Assembly: GCA_964608185.1 (NCBI GenBank)
Contig: CAZSMR010000002.1
Location: 3,506-67,505 of the forward strand
DNA length: 64,000 bases
Direction of reading: 5' to 3'
Source of the DNA: Porticoccus sp964608185
GTDB lineage: Bacteria; Pseudomonadota; Gammaproteobacteria; Pseudomonadales; Porticoccaceae
The position numbers were made by a program, and so were the translations under genes. Every line of letters starts with the position of its first letter. The first letter of the stretch is position 1. Below, piece by piece: positions 8,549 through 18,137 of this stretch. Under the pieces are notes generated by a model, which was given only the letters and a program-made list of their open reading frames with translations, was not told the DNA's origin and did not search any database.

Positions 8549-10705
8549 ATGACAAATAAATTTAGACCCAATTTTTTAGATTGGGTGGATCTAGCGAAAA
8601 AGGAAACAAAAAGTGAAGATCTAGATCATTTGCTGTGGAAAACCGCAGAGGGCATTGATATTAAACCTTTATATACGCCTGAGGATTTAGTTAAGTTAAA
8701 AAACCAAGAGAGCCTCCCTGGATTCATGCCCTATAAGCGAGGCCCAAAAGCTACAATGTATGCAGGACGACCATGGACGATACGTCAGTATGCAGGCTTT
8801 TCAACTGCAGAAGAATCTAATGCTTTTTACCGAAAAAATCTAGAGGCTGGGCAACAAGGCCTATCCGTGGCCTTTGATCTTCCTACTCATCGTGGTTATG
8901 ACTCTGATCATGAGAGAGTTCAGGGAGATGTTGGAAAGGCTGGCGTTGCGATTGATTCTGTTGAAGATATGAAGATTCTTTTTAAAGGAATTCCTTTAGA
9001 CAAAGTCTCAGTTTCAATGACTATGAATGGCGCAGTGCTACCTGTTATGGCAAGTTTTATAGTTGCAGCGGAGGAGCAACAAGTTAAACCAGAGGCACTC
9101 ATGGGAACTCTTCAAAATGATATCTTGAAAGAGTTTATGGTTAGAAATACATATATTTATCCTCCTGCTCCCTCGATGAGAATTATCTCTGACATTATCG
9201 GTTATACCTCAGAATTTATGCCTAAGTTTAATTCTATCTCAATTTCCGGGTATCACATGCAGGAAGCAGGAGCTACAAATGTTCAAGAATTAGCGTTCAC
9301 TATTGCAGATGGTGTTGAATATGTGAGAACAGCAATAAATAGTGGCTTAGATGTTGATAGCTTTGCTCCAAGATTGTCATTTTTTTTTGCAATTGGTATG
9401 AATTTTTTTATGGAGATTGCAAAGCTTCGCGCAGCTAGAATTCTATGGTCAACATTAATGAAAGAAAAATTTGATCCTAAAAATGAGAAGTCATTAATGT
9501 TAAGAACCCATTGCCAAACTTCTGGAGTAAGCTTAACCAGTAAAGATCCTTATAATAATATAATGAGGACAACCATCGAGGCAATGTCCGCAATTTTTGG
9601 AGGCACTCAATCATTGCATACTAACGCATTTGACGAAGCCCTAGGATTGCCAACAGAGTTTGCAGCACGTATTGCAAGAAATACTCAACTAGTTATTCAG
9701 GAAGAAACAGGTATTACCAACGTAGTCGACCCCCTTGCAGGATCCTATTATATTGAGACACTAACTGATCAGCTAGTAACAGCAGCTCGAGTATTAATTG
9801 ATGAGGTGGAAGATATGGGCGGGATGACTAAGGCAGTTGAAACGGGTATGCCTAAGCTCAGTATAGAAAAAGCAGCAGCGTTAAAACAGGCAAGAATTGA
9901 TCGGGGTGATGAGGTTATAGTTGGAGTTAATAAGTTTGAATTAACAGAAGAGCCTGATATAGAAGTTCTCGACATCGATAATGTAAAGGTACGTGACTCT
10001 CAGATCAAAAATTTGAAAAAAATTCACAAAGAACGTGATAATCATTTGTGTCAAAATGCTCTAGATGCACTTTCTGATTCAGCAAAGTCAGGGAATGGAA
10101 ATTTACTAGCACTAGCTGTAGATGCAGCTCGCTTGAGAGCAACAGTTGGGGAGATTTCTTTTGCGCTAGAAAAAGAATGGGGAAGACATCAGGCTGTGAC
10201 GAAAACTATAAGTGGTGTATATGGCTCTGCCTATGAAGGAGATAAAGAGTTTGCTGACATACAGGCAAGGGTAGAAGAATTCGCTTCAGATACTGGGAGA
10301 CGACCACGTATGCTCGTCGCTAAAATGGGACAAGATGGACATGATAGGGGGGCCAAAGTTATTGCTACAGCATTTGCTGATATTGGTTTCGATGTCGACA
10401 TCAGCCCCATGTTTCAGACTCCGAAAGAGGCTGCCCGTATGGCGATCGAAAATGATGTACACATTGTAGGTGTTTCCTCTCAAGCCGCTGGACATAAAAC
10501 ATTGGTGCCTCAACTCATTAACGCGCTGGCTAACGATGGAGCAACAGATATTAAGGTAATTTGCGGTGGTGTGATTCCTCCTAAAGATTATCAGGAGCTA
10601 TATGATGCGGGAGTCATTGCTATATATGGGCCAGGTACAAATATACCTCAAGCCGCCAAAGAAATTCTAGATCTTCTTCGCAAAGACTCTAGTAGTGAAA
10701 CATAG
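8549..10705 (+). CDS. scpA: Methylmalonyl-CoA mutase, large (catalytic) subunit
   Basis: Adenosylcobalamin-dependent mutase converting (R)-methylmalonyl-CoA to succinyl-CoA. The N-terminal TIM-barrel substrate domain has GRPWTIRQYAGFSTAEESN and the THRGYDSDHERV loop. The C-terminal B12 domain carries the base-off/His-on motif DGHDRG (Asp596, His598, Gly601) and GVSSQAAGH. I start at ATG 8549, 718 residues, because GAGGA lies 8 bases upstream; an in-frame GTG at 8534 would overlap that site. It is the first gene of a run mutase-pccB-pccA-meaB-epimerase. No separate small subunit is present, so it probably acts as a homodimer, as in single-subunit mutases. Confidence 0.96.
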   Translation: MTNKFRPNFLDWVDLAKKETKSEDLDHLLWKTAEGIDIKPLYTPEDLVKLKNQESLPGFMPYKRGPKATMYAGRPWTIRQYAGFSTAEESNAFYRKNLEAGQQGLSVAFDLPTHRGYDSDHERVQGDVGKAGVAIDSVEDMKILFKGIPLDKVSVSMTMNGAVLPVMASFIVAAEEQQVKPEALMGTLQNDILKEFMVRNTYIYPPAPSMRIISDIIGYTSEFMPKFNSISISGYHMQEAGATNVQELAFTIADGVEYVRTAINSGLDVDSFAPRLSFFFAIGMNFFMEIAKLRAARILWSTLMKEKFDPKNEKSLMLRTHCQTSGVSLTSKDPYNNIMRTTIEAMSAIFGGTQSLHTNAFDEALGLPTEFAARIARNTQLVIQEETGITNVVDPLAGSYYIETLTDQLVTAARVLIDEVEDMGGMTKAVETGMPKLSIEKAAALKQARIDRGDEVIVGVNKFELTEEPDIEVLDIDNVKVRDSQIKNLKKIHKERDNHLCQNALDALSDSAKSGNGNLLALAVDAARLRATVGEISFALEKEWGRHQAVTKTISGVYGSAYEGDKEFADIQARVEEFASDTGRRPRMLVAKMGQDGHDRGAKVIATAFADIGFDVDISPMFQTPKEAARMAIENDVHIVGVSSQAAGHKTLVPQLINALANDGATDIKVICGGVIPPKDYQELYDAGVIAIYGPGTNIPQAAKEILDLLRKDSSSET

Positions 10706-10711
10706 GAGATT

Positions 10712-12247
10712 ATGATGAATGAGGTTATTGAGCACCTTGCAAAAAAGCGAAAGGAGGCAAACCTAGGTGGTGGTCAGAGACGTATAGACGCTCAGCACAA
10801 GAAAGGAAAACTGACTGCTAGAGAGCGAATTGAGCTTTTAGTAGATCAAAATACCTTCGAAGAATGGGATACATTTGTAGAGCACCGTTGCACAGATTTT
10901 GGTATTGATCAGGAGCATATTCCTGGTGATGGAGTAGTAACAGGATACGGAACTATTAATGGAAGATTAGTTTTTGTATACAGCCAAGACTTCACAGTTT
11001 TTGGGGGTTCATTATCTGAAACGCATGCTGAAAAAATTTGCAAAATTTCAAAACAGGCAATGAAGGTTGGGGCGCCGGTTATTGGTTTGAACGACTCTGG
11101 TGGAGCTCGTATTCAAGAGGGCGTAGCTTCTTTGGGTGGTTATGCTGATGTGTTTCAACAGAATGTCCTTGCTTCAGGGGTTATCCCGCAAATTTCTATG
11201 ATTATGGGGCCTTGCGCAGGTGGCGCTGTTTATTCTCCTGCTATTACAGATTTTATTTTTATGGTGAAAAATAGCTCTTATATGTTCGTCACAGGTCCAG
11301 ATGTAGTTAAAACTGTTACCCATGAAGAAATAACAGCTGAAGAACTTGGTGGCGCTATAACCCACTCTAGTAAATCCGGTGTTGCAGATTTAGCGTTTGA
11401 ATCCGATATAGATGCTCTACTTAACTTAAGGAATTTTATTTCTTTTTTGCCTGCAAACAATCGAGAAAAACCACCTGTTTGGCCAACAGAAGATCCTTGT
11501 GACCGAACTGAAAGTTCACTTGATTCTTTGATTCCAAACGACCCTAATAAACCATACGATATGAAAGAGCTCATAACCAAAATTGCTGACGAAAGAAATT
11601 TTTTTGAAATACAACCTGATTATGCAGCTAACTTGATTATTGGATTTATTCGTATCGATGGATCAACGGTTGGGGTAGTAGCTAATCAGCCTCTAGTGTT
11701 AGCAGGTTGTTTGGATATTAATGCATCCAAAAAAGGTGCACGTTTTATCCGTTTCTGTGATGCATTTAATATTCCTGTCTTAACATTTGTTGATGTCCCT
11801 GGGTTTATGCCGGGTACTAGCCAGGAATATGGAGGTATTATTAAACATGGCGCCAAGCTTCTGTATGCGTACGCTGAATGTACTGTTCCGAAGGTGACCG
11901 TAATCACACGAAAAGCTTATGGCGGTGCTTATGACGTGATGTCATCCAAGCACTTAAGAGGAGACGTTAACTTTGCATGGCCAACAGCAGAAATTGCAGT
12001 AATGGGGCCAAAAGGTGCAGTGGAGATTATTTTTAGAAAGGATATTGGAGATCCAGAAAAAATTAAGAAAAGAGAAATAGAATATCGAGAGAAATTTGCA
12101 AATCCCTATATAGCCAGCAAGCGCGGATATATTGATGACGTTATCACACCGAGCGAAACTAGAAAAAGAGTCTCTCGTTCCCTAGCTATGCTCAGCAATA
12201 AAGATATAGAAAATCCATGGCGGAAACATGGCAATATTCCTTTATAG
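10712..12247 (+). CDS. pccB: Propionyl-CoA carboxylase, carboxyltransferase (beta) subunit
   Basis: Beta subunit that transfers the carboxyl group from carboxybiotin to propionyl-CoA, giving (S)-methylmalonyl-CoA. Both crotonase-like halves of the carboxyltransferase are intact: LNDSGGARIQEGVASLGGYADVF and GPCAGGAVYSPA in the N half, and FVDVPGFMPGTSQEYGGIIKHGAK and RKAYGGAYDVM in the C half. The 511-residue length is standard. AGGAGATT precedes the ATG, 6 bp after the mutase stop, so translation is likely coupled. It pairs with the biotin-carrying alpha subunit that follows. Confidence 0.96.
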   Translation: MMNEVIEHLAKKRKEANLGGGQRRIDAQHKKGKLTARERIELLVDQNTFEEWDTFVEHRCTDFGIDQEHIPGDGVVTGYGTINGRLVFVYSQDFTVFGGSLSETHAEKICKISKQAMKVGAPVIGLNDSGGARIQEGVASLGGYADVFQQNVLASGVIPQISMIMGPCAGGAVYSPAITDFIFMVKNSSYMFVTGPDVVKTVTHEEITAEELGGAITHSSKSGVADLAFESDIDALLNLRNFISFLPANNREKPPVWPTEDPCDRTESSLDSLIPNDPNKPYDMKELITKIADERNFFEIQPDYAANLIIGFIRIDGSTVGVVANQPLVLAGCLDINASKKGARFIRFCDAFNIPVLTFVDVPGFMPGTSQEYGGIIKHGAKLLYAYAECTVPKVTVITRKAYGGAYDVMSSKHLRGDVNFAWPTAEIAVMGPKGAVEIIFRKDIGDPEKIKKREIEYREKFANPYIASKRGYIDDVITPSETRKRVSRSLAMLSNKDIENPWRKHGNIPL

Positions 12248-12309
12248 CTAATTGTGATATTTTTTAGTTTTCGTTAACCAAAACCAAATTTTTTATTAGA
12301 AGATTATGT

Positions 12310-14298
12310 ATGTTTAAAAAAATTCTTGTAGCAAACAGAGGTGAGATTGCTTGCCGTATATTTAGAACAGCAAATGACATGGGCATCGCCACCGTAGCTG
12401 TATATTCTGATGCTGATAGAGATGCCTTACACGTAAGTATGGCAGATGAGGCTATATGTATCGGATCCTCTCCTTCTGCGGAAAGTTATCTAGTTATTGA
12501 AAAAATTATTGACGCTTGCAAAATTTCAGGAGCAGATGCAGTTCATCCAGGTTATGGTTTTTTATCTGAAAATAAAAAATTCTGCGAAGATTTAGTTGCT
12601 GCAGGTATTTCGTTCATTGGTCCTGGTCTAAAAGCCATAGAATCTATGGGCGATAAGATAACCTCTAAATTAATCGCGACAAATGCCGGTGTAAATACAG
12701 TTCCTGGATATGATGATATCGTAATGGATGCTGATAAAGCTGTAGAAATCGCTAAAGATATTGGCTTCCCAGTTATGCTAAAAGCTACAGCTGGTGGAGG
12801 TGGAAAAGGGATGCGTGTTGCATGGAATGAAAAAGAATGTCACGAAGGCTTCGAGCGTGCTTCAAATGAAGCTGTCTCAAGTTTCGGAGATGGACGAATT
12901 TTTATTGAGAAGTATATTGAAAATCCACGTCATATTGAAATTCAAATATTGGCAGACAGTTTCGGTAACATTATTCACTTAGGTGAAAGAGAATGCTCAA
13001 TTCAACGTCGTCACCAGAAAGTTATAGAAGAAGCACCCTCACCATTTTTAACCGATATAGATCGAAAAAAAATGGGAGAACAGGCTATATTGCTAGCTAA
13101 AGCAGTTGAATATGAGTCTGCAGGAACAGTTGAATTTATTGTCGATGCAGATAAGAATTTTTATTTTTTAGAAATGAATACGCGCTTGCAGGTTGAGCAC
13201 CCCGTTACAGAAATGGTTACTGGTTGCGATTTGGTTGAGCTCATGATTAGGGTTGCCGCAGGAGAAAAGCTGCCTTTATTACAAGATGAAGTTCATCTTA
13301 AGGGCTGGGCTATCGAAGCGCGTGTATATGCAGAGGACCCATTTCAAAACTTTCTTCCCTCCATAGGTAGAATGGAACGCTATATTTCACCAGTAGGCGA
13401 AGGAGTGAGAGTTGATACTGGTGTTATTGAGGGCGGTGAAATCCCTATATATTATGATCCTATGATGGCAAAACTTATAACCTATGGTTTTGAGAGAAAC
13501 GAAGCTATTGAAAGAATGAGTAATGCTTTAGATGCATATTATATTCGAGGTGTAAAACATAATATTAGTTTTTTAAGTGCCCTCATAGGTCACCCTAGAT
13601 TTATCTCTGGCGAGCTAACGACTAATTTTATTAATGAAGAATATCCTGATGGGTTTAGCTCTAAATTTATACATCAAGACGACCCCGCTATCTTTATAGT
13701 AATAGCAGCAGTTATTTATAAAATCAACGATGATAGACGTGCCATGATCTCTGATCAGCTCTCTGGGCATGAATATAGTCCATTAGAAGAACTTGTTGTG
13801 ATAATTGATAATGGTGCTTCTGAACACAAATTAGTAGTAGGACACTTTGATCAATCCTACAGTGTTAGTTTGGGCGGAGAAACTTATTTTATTGAATCCG
13901 ATTGGTGTATTGGGGAAGTATTGTTTAAAGCAGACATAAATGGTGAAAGGGTGATTTTGCAAGTAGACGCAATAGATCAGCATCTTCATTTATTTTACCG
14001 AGGTGCAAAAAAAGAGGCCCTTGTTTTTTCTCCCAGAGCAGCAGAACTTAATAAGCATATGCTACTGCAAGAGAAAATCGATATGTCTAAGTTTCTAATT
14101 TCTCCAATGCCTGGATTGCTTGTTAAACTAACAGTAAAAACTGGAGATATCGTTAAGGCAGGACAAGAAATAGCAGTCATAGAGGCTATGAAGATGGAAA
14201 ATAGCCTATGTGCCATATCTGACGAAGAAGTTTTAAGAGTATCAGTTAATGTTGGAGATATTCTAGCGGTCGATCAGTTAATAGTTGAGTTTAAGTAA
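12310..14298 (+). CDS. pccA: Propionyl/acyl-CoA carboxylase, biotin carboxylase (alpha) subunit
   Basis: Alpha subunit that carboxylates its own biotin using ATP and bicarbonate. Domain order is a biotin carboxylase N-domain (KILVANRGEIACRIFRTA), the ATP-grasp domain with the glycine loop KATAGGGGKGMR (about residues 158-169) and FLEMNTRLQVEHPVTE, the carboxylase C-domain, a BT-type linker and a C-terminal biotinyl domain with Lys628 in EAMKMEN. It has 662 residues, as expected. A 62-bp gap follows pccB. With pccB it forms the alpha6-beta6-type enzyme. Activity on 3-methylcrotonyl-CoA or acetyl-CoA cannot be excluded, but the neighbours favour propionyl-CoA. Confidence 0.94.
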   Translation: MFKKILVANRGEIACRIFRTANDMGIATVAVYSDADRDALHVSMADEAICIGSSPSAESYLVIEKIIDACKISGADAVHPGYGFLSENKKFCEDLVAAGISFIGPGLKAIESMGDKITSKLIATNAGVNTVPGYDDIVMDADKAVEIAKDIGFPVMLKATAGGGGKGMRVAWNEKECHEGFERASNEAVSSFGDGRIFIEKYIENPRHIEIQILADSFGNIIHLGERECSIQRRHQKVIEEAPSPFLTDIDRKKMGEQAILLAKAVEYESAGTVEFIVDADKNFYFLEMNTRLQVEHPVTEMVTGCDLVELMIRVAAGEKLPLLQDEVHLKGWAIEARVYAEDPFQNFLPSIGRMERYISPVGEGVRVDTGVIEGGEIPIYYDPMMAKLITYGFERNEAIERMSNALDAYYIRGVKHNISFLSALIGHPRFISGELTTNFINEEYPDGFSSKFIHQDDPAIFIVIAAVIYKINDDRRAMISDQLSGHEYSPLEELVVIIDNGASEHKLVVGHFDQSYSVSLGGETYFIESDWCIGEVLFKADINGERVILQVDAIDQHLHLFYRGAKKEALVFSPRAAELNKHMLLQEKIDMSKFLISPMPGLLVKLTVKTGDIVKAGQEIAVIEAMKMENSLCAISDEEVLRVSVNVGDILAVDQLIVEFK

Positions 14299-14393
14299 AC
14301 AAGAGATATAAAAAACCTTTTTATATTAAGATTTGATTTGTGATGAAAATGTAAGATTTAACTACTTTTTTCAAGTCTCGAGGGGTAAAGGTA

Positions 14394-15371
14394 TTGCAGT
14401 TAAATTGTAGTGAATTAGCAAAAAATATTCGTCTTGGTGACAGACGAGCACTATCTAAGGCTATCACCTTAGTCGAGTCAGCCCTTCCGTCTCATCAAGA
14501 AAATGCAGCAGAATTATTGGAGCTAATTATGCCCTATACAGGAGATTCCATTAGGATTGGAATTTCTGGTGCTCCTGGTGTTGGAAAGTCAACTTTTATT
14601 GAATCTTTCGGTAACCATGTTATCAGCGAAGGACATAAAGTTGCTGTCTTAGCGGTAGATCCAACGTCGTCTGTTAGTGGTGGATCTATATTAGGAGATA
14701 AGACCCGTATGGAGGTCTTATCCCGTGAAGATGATGCATATATTCGACCTTCACCTGCAGGTAAAACACTTGGCGGTGTAACTCGAAGAACACGAGAAAC
14801 ATTACTGCTTTGTGAGGCTGCTGGTTTTGATATAATTTTCGTAGAAACCGTTGGAGTTGGTCAGTCAGAAACAGCTGTTGCAGAGATGACAGACATGTTT
14901 CTATTGTTACTATCTCCGGGAGGCGGTGATGAGCTTCAGGGTATTAAGCGCGGTATTATGGAACTCGCAGATCTAGTTTTAGTTAATAAATCTGATGGAG
15001 ACCAGCTAGCTGCTGCTGGAAGAACAGTTTCTGATTATCAGATGGCATTACAATTCCTGCATAACCGAAGCGTAAATTGGCAAGCAAGAGTCCAAACAAT
15101 GTCTTCCCTCAACAATCAAGGTATCGATTCAGTATGGCACGCTGTTACCGAATACCGTCAGTTATTAGAGAAAGCAGGAGAAATATCTTCACGTCGAACT
15201 TCGCAATCATGCGCTTGGATGTGGAGCGAAACAGCTGACGCGCTTTTAGAGGACCTAAAGAAAAGCCAATCAGTAATGAGTCTTGTTGAGGACTTAGAAG
15301 GCGATATAAAAAAAGGTATACTTCCTCCAACAGTTGCTGCAAGAAGGTTGATTCAGCAATTTAAGAAATAA
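14394..15371 (+). CDS. meaB: MeaB/ArgK-type GTPase, chaperone of methylmalonyl-CoA mutase
   Basis: G3E-family GTPase that gates delivery of adenosylcobalamin to the mutase and protects it from inactivation. The Walker A loop GAPGVGKS is at residues 59-66, followed by AVDPTSSVSGGSILGDKTRM, the switch region (ETVGVGQSE) and the base-recognition NKSDG. The start is TTG 14394, preceded by GAGGGG; the residues after it align with the family N-terminus (LAKNIRLGDRRALSKAI). It lies in the mutase operon, 95 bp after pccA, so its client is clear. Confidence 0.94.
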   Translation: MQLNCSELAKNIRLGDRRALSKAITLVESALPSHQENAAELLELIMPYTGDSIRIGISGAPGVGKSTFIESFGNHVISEGHKVAVLAVDPTSSVSGGSILGDKTRMEVLSREDDAYIRPSPAGKTLGGVTRRTRETLLLCEAAGFDIIFVETVGVGQSETAVAEMTDMFLLLLSPGGGDELQGIKRGIMELADLVLVNKSDGDQLAAAGRTVSDYQMALQFLHNRSVNWQARVQTMSSLNNQGIDSVWHAVTEYRQLLEKAGEISSRRTSQSCAWMWSETADALLEDLKKSQSVMSLVEDLEGDIKKGILPPTVAARRLIQQFKK

Positions 15372-15410
15372 TTTTTTAAAATTAATTACATAACCTAAAA
15401 AAGGTACTTC

Positions 15411-15815
15411 ATGATTGGAAATCTCAACCATATTGCTATTGTAGTCCCCGATCTTGGTAAAGCTGTAGCAACATATCATGACGCGCTGGGAGCTAAGGTT
15501 ACTAATCCAGTGGATTTGCCAGACCACGGTGTCCGTGTGGTGTTTGTAGAACTAGAAAATACTAAAATAGAATTACTGCTGCCTATTGGAGCAAGCTCAC
15601 CAATCGCCAATTTTTTAGAGCGCAATCCAGATGGCGGTATACACCATATCTGTTATGGTGTAGATAATATTATTGATGCGAGAGACAAGTGTGTTGCCGA
15701 AGGATTAAGAGTTATTGGCAATGGGGAACCTAAAATCGGCGCCCACGGAAAACCCGTTCTATTTCTTCATCCTAAAGATTTATGCGGAACTCTTGTAGAG
15801 CTAGAGCAAACATAA
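15411..15815 (+). CDS. mce: Methylmalonyl-CoA epimerase
   Basis: A 134-residue vicinal-oxygen-chelate (glyoxalase-fold) enzyme that interconverts the S and R forms of methylmalonyl-CoA, linking the carboxylase to the mutase. The two beta-alpha-beta-beta-beta modules carry the expected metal ligands: His7 in LNHIAIVVPDL, His in GGIHHICYGVD, and a glutamate in the terminal LVELEQT. It starts at ATG 15411, 40 bp after meaB, and closes the propionyl-CoA module. The next gene is convergent. Confidence 0.93.
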   Translation: MIGNLNHIAIVVPDLGKAVATYHDALGAKVTNPVDLPDHGVRVVFVELENTKIELLLPIGASSPIANFLERNPDGGIHHICYGVDNIIDARDKCVAEGLRVIGNGEPKIGAHGKPVLFLHPKDLCGTLVELEQT

Positions 15816-15839
15816 AATTATACTCAGAATCCTTAATAA

Positions 15840-17033
15840 CTAGATGATTTTTTCAGAACGATAGTAATCCATAAGTATTTCAGCTACTTCTGATCTAGAA
15901 AATTCTGGCGGAGGAGCAATTCCCTTACTCAGCATCTGCCTAACTTTTGTCCCTGAAAGGATTATGAAATCTTCTTTTTCATGATCTTCGACTTCGTTCA
16001 TCATGACTACTTGGTTTAATTTTTTTGAATATGCAGTATGATCTGCCGGAAAAATCTGAATTTCAAGTGACCCATCTGGTACTTTGTTTTTAAATATTTC
16101 TTGAGAATCAAACGCACCATAATAATCCCCTACACCAGCATGATCTCTTCCGATAATTAAATGCGTAGCACCCATATTTTGTCTAAAGATGGCATGAAGG
16201 ATGGCTTCTTTAGGTCCGGCATATAACATATCAAATCCATATCCATTTACCATCACTGTATTATCCGGAAAATATAAATCTACCATCTTTCTAATACAGG
16301 CATCACGAACAGGAGCTGGAATATCTCCTTTTTTAAGTTTGCCGAGTAACATATGCACAATCACACCATCGGCATCCAGACGCTCCATTGCCATATGACA
16401 TAATTCTTCATGGGCCCGATGCATAGGATTTCGAGTCTGAAAAGCGACAACTTTTTTCCACCCTCGGTTTTCAATTTCATCACGAATTTGTTGAGCAGTT
16501 CTGAATGTGTCTGGAAAATCATTTTTAAAATAACTGAGACTTAATACTTGAATATTTCCTGATATTAAATAGTTACCTAAGCTATTAAAAGTTTCGACCC
16601 CAGGATGTGAAGAGTCAACTGTTCCAAAAATTTCTTTGGCTATAATTTGAATTTCTTCATCAGCAACTAGTTCGATATTTTTTACATCCATGATCGCCAT
16701 TACTGGGTTACCGTCAGTATTTGGATCTCTCAAAGCAATACGTTTTTCGCCCTCAATCCCACTTATATCTTTAGTAAGGTTTAATATTGGAATAGGCCAA
16801 AATAATCCGTTAGTCATATGTAGTGTCTTGGAGACACTCAATGTTTCTTGAAGATTCATATAGCCGGGTAAAGGATTAAAATATCCTGCACCTAGCATTA
16901 CTGCGTTGGCTGCAGCTGAGGAATTGATAACTAGGGATGGCAAGAAAGAAGCTTCTTCTTGAAGCTTGCTATTATGTTCTGGGTCAGAAATAAATAATGA
17001 ATTTAATTTTTCTGAGCCATGTGGCTTTATCAC
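15840..17033 (-). CDS. sat: Sulfate adenylyltransferase (ATP sulfurylase, Sat type)
   Basis: Single-subunit ATP sulfurylase making adenosine 5'-phosphosulfate from sulfate and ATP. The catalytic QTRNPMHRAHEEL (the QxRN and HxxH pair) and GRDHAGVGDYYG motifs are intact, and the N-terminal PUA-like domain is present. It has 397 residues with no fused APS kinase domain. The start is GTG 17033, with GGGGAG seven bases upstream. It stands alone; neither an APS reductase nor cys genes are adjacent. Assimilation is the likely role, but nothing here excludes working in reverse during sulfur oxidation. Confidence 0.92.
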   Translation of the reverse strand: MIKPHGSEKLNSLFISDPEHNSKLQEEASFLPSLVINSSAAANAVMLGAGYFNPLPGYMNLQETLSVSKTLHMTNGLFWPIPILNLTKDISGIEGEKRIALRDPNTDGNPVMAIMDVKNIELVADEEIQIIAKEIFGTVDSSHPGVETFNSLGNYLISGNIQVLSLSYFKNDFPDTFRTAQQIRDEIENRGWKKVVAFQTRNPMHRAHEELCHMAMERLDADGVIVHMLLGKLKKGDIPAPVRDACIRKMVDLYFPDNTVMVNGYGFDMLYAGPKEAILHAIFRQNMGATHLIIGRDHAGVGDYYGAFDSQEIFKNKVPDGSLEIQIFPADHTAYSKKLNQVVMMNEVEDHEKEDFIILSGTKVRQMLSKGIAPPPEFSRSEVAEILMDYYRSEKII

Positions 17034-17402
17034 GTTTCACTCCCCTGAGAGAATTAATTAACTTACTGATGCGTAAGATATAACTATAATATTATAGATT
17101 TTGTTATGACAAATTCTGGCTACTAGAATCTATTTCTACACTTATGCTCATGTTACTTGCTGTTAATATTGTATGCCGAGCATAGTATCGATAGTTGCCC
17201 TATTTTTCCACACAAAAAAATGCAATAAATATCACTATATATTTTGCAGCGCAAAAATAAATAATTGCCTAGCAAAAACCTTAGTAATTAATATATTTAA
17301 TACTCAAACATCGTTCACGATCAACACTTATATCGTTATAATGATTTATCGATTTTCGCAACTCAAGTATTGCCCCTATTAATGAAAAATGTGGAGAAGA
17401 AA
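17034..17402. other. Divergent intergenic region, sat / pseudoazurin
   Basis: A 369-bp AT-rich stretch between two divergent genes. It contains AT-rich -10-like sequence for sat near 17080-17100 and a good sigma-70-like promoter for the rightward gene (separate entry). A 69-codon open frame (17173-17382) has no recognisable similarity or ribosome site, and I do not call it a gene. Confidence 0.5.
17314..17342 (+). promoter_or_regulatory. Putative sigma-70 promoter of the pseudoazurin gene
   Basis: A TTCACG -35 (17314-17319), a 17-base spacer and a perfect TATAAT -10 (17337-17342), about 60 bp before the chosen ATG. It was found by inspection only. Confidence 0.45.
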
Positions 17403-18020
17403 ATGAGTCAATTTAAAAAGGTCGGTATGACCGTCTTAACAATGGTCATATTATTGGGAATTTCAGGTTGTGGCTCCAATGAGAAGGAATTGAAACTTAC
17501 GTCACAGCAAAAAGAGGAAATTGCTGAGCGACTAGTTCCTGCAGGTAAGTTGGTTCTTCAAAAGGATTTGAATCAAACTGCAACTACTGCAGCAGTTCGA
17601 AGCACTGCATCTGCTCCAAAAGTTAAACTTTCAGAAGGTTCAGAGCATATCGTTAAAATGTTAAATTCAGGTGCTGGTGGAAGTATGATCTTCGAACCTG
17701 CTGTGATTAAGGTGTCTAAAGGCGATACCATTCATTTTAAGGCAACAGATATGTCACACAATTCAGCTTCTATGGATGGAATGATTCCTGAGGGAGCTTC
17801 TAGTTGGGCTGGGCAATTAAGTCAGGATATGACTATTCAGCTGGATACCGAAGGAGTCTACGTATATCAATGCGATCCTCACGCAATGATGGCTATGGTT
17901 GGAGTAATTCAGGTAGGAGAAGCTATAAATATGAGCCAAGTGAAAGAGGAAGCAGCCAATCAAAAATCAACGTTTATGATGAATTCAGAAAGGTTAGAGA
18001 CCTATTTATCTCAACTTTAA
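17403..18020 (+). CDS. Lipoprotein with pseudoazurin (blue copper) domain
   Basis: A small electron-transfer protein on the outer face of the inner membrane or in the periplasm. I start at ATG 17403 (205 residues) because GGAGA lies 7 bases upstream and the product then begins with a type II signal ending in the lipobox GISGC. Residues ~80-180 are a pseudoazurin-type cupredoxin: MIFEPAVIKVSKGDTIHFKAT, a His in DMSHNS, then Cys-x2-His-x4-Met in QCDPHAMMAM, which supply the type 1 copper ligands. The segment between lipobox and cupredoxin (QQKEEIAERLVPAGKL) resembles the leader region of tethered cytochrome c5 proteins. The likely redox partner is unknown. Confidence 0.85.
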   Translation: MSQFKKVGMTVLTMVILLGISGCGSNEKELKLTSQQKEEIAERLVPAGKLVLQKDLNQTATTAAVRSTASAPKVKLSEGSEHIVKMLNSGAGGSMIFEPAVIKVSKGDTIHFKATDMSHNSASMDGMIPEGASSWAGQLSQDMTIQLDTEGVYVYQCDPHAMMAMVGVIQVGEAINMSQVKEEAANQKSTFMMNSERLETYLSQL

Positions 18021-18137
18021 AAGAAATTATTAGCGACTAGTTTTTTAAAATAGGTTTGTACTTTTTTGCAATTATAGTCAAGTTTTACTTGTGCTATATA
18101 TAATAATTCTATGAAGCACTTTTCCTTTGCAGGCATG

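Noticed and set aside
14315..14334. AT-only palindrome (TATAAAAA/TTTTTATA) between pccA and meaB
   Set aside because: It has almost no G-C pairs and no T tail beyond the stem, so it is unlikely to terminate transcription within this operon.
17173..17382. 69-codon open frame between sat and the pseudoazurin gene
   Set aside because: It has no ribosome site and overlaps the promoter and start region of the real gene. Its translated residues are dominated by AT-rich low-complexity codons with no family resemblance.
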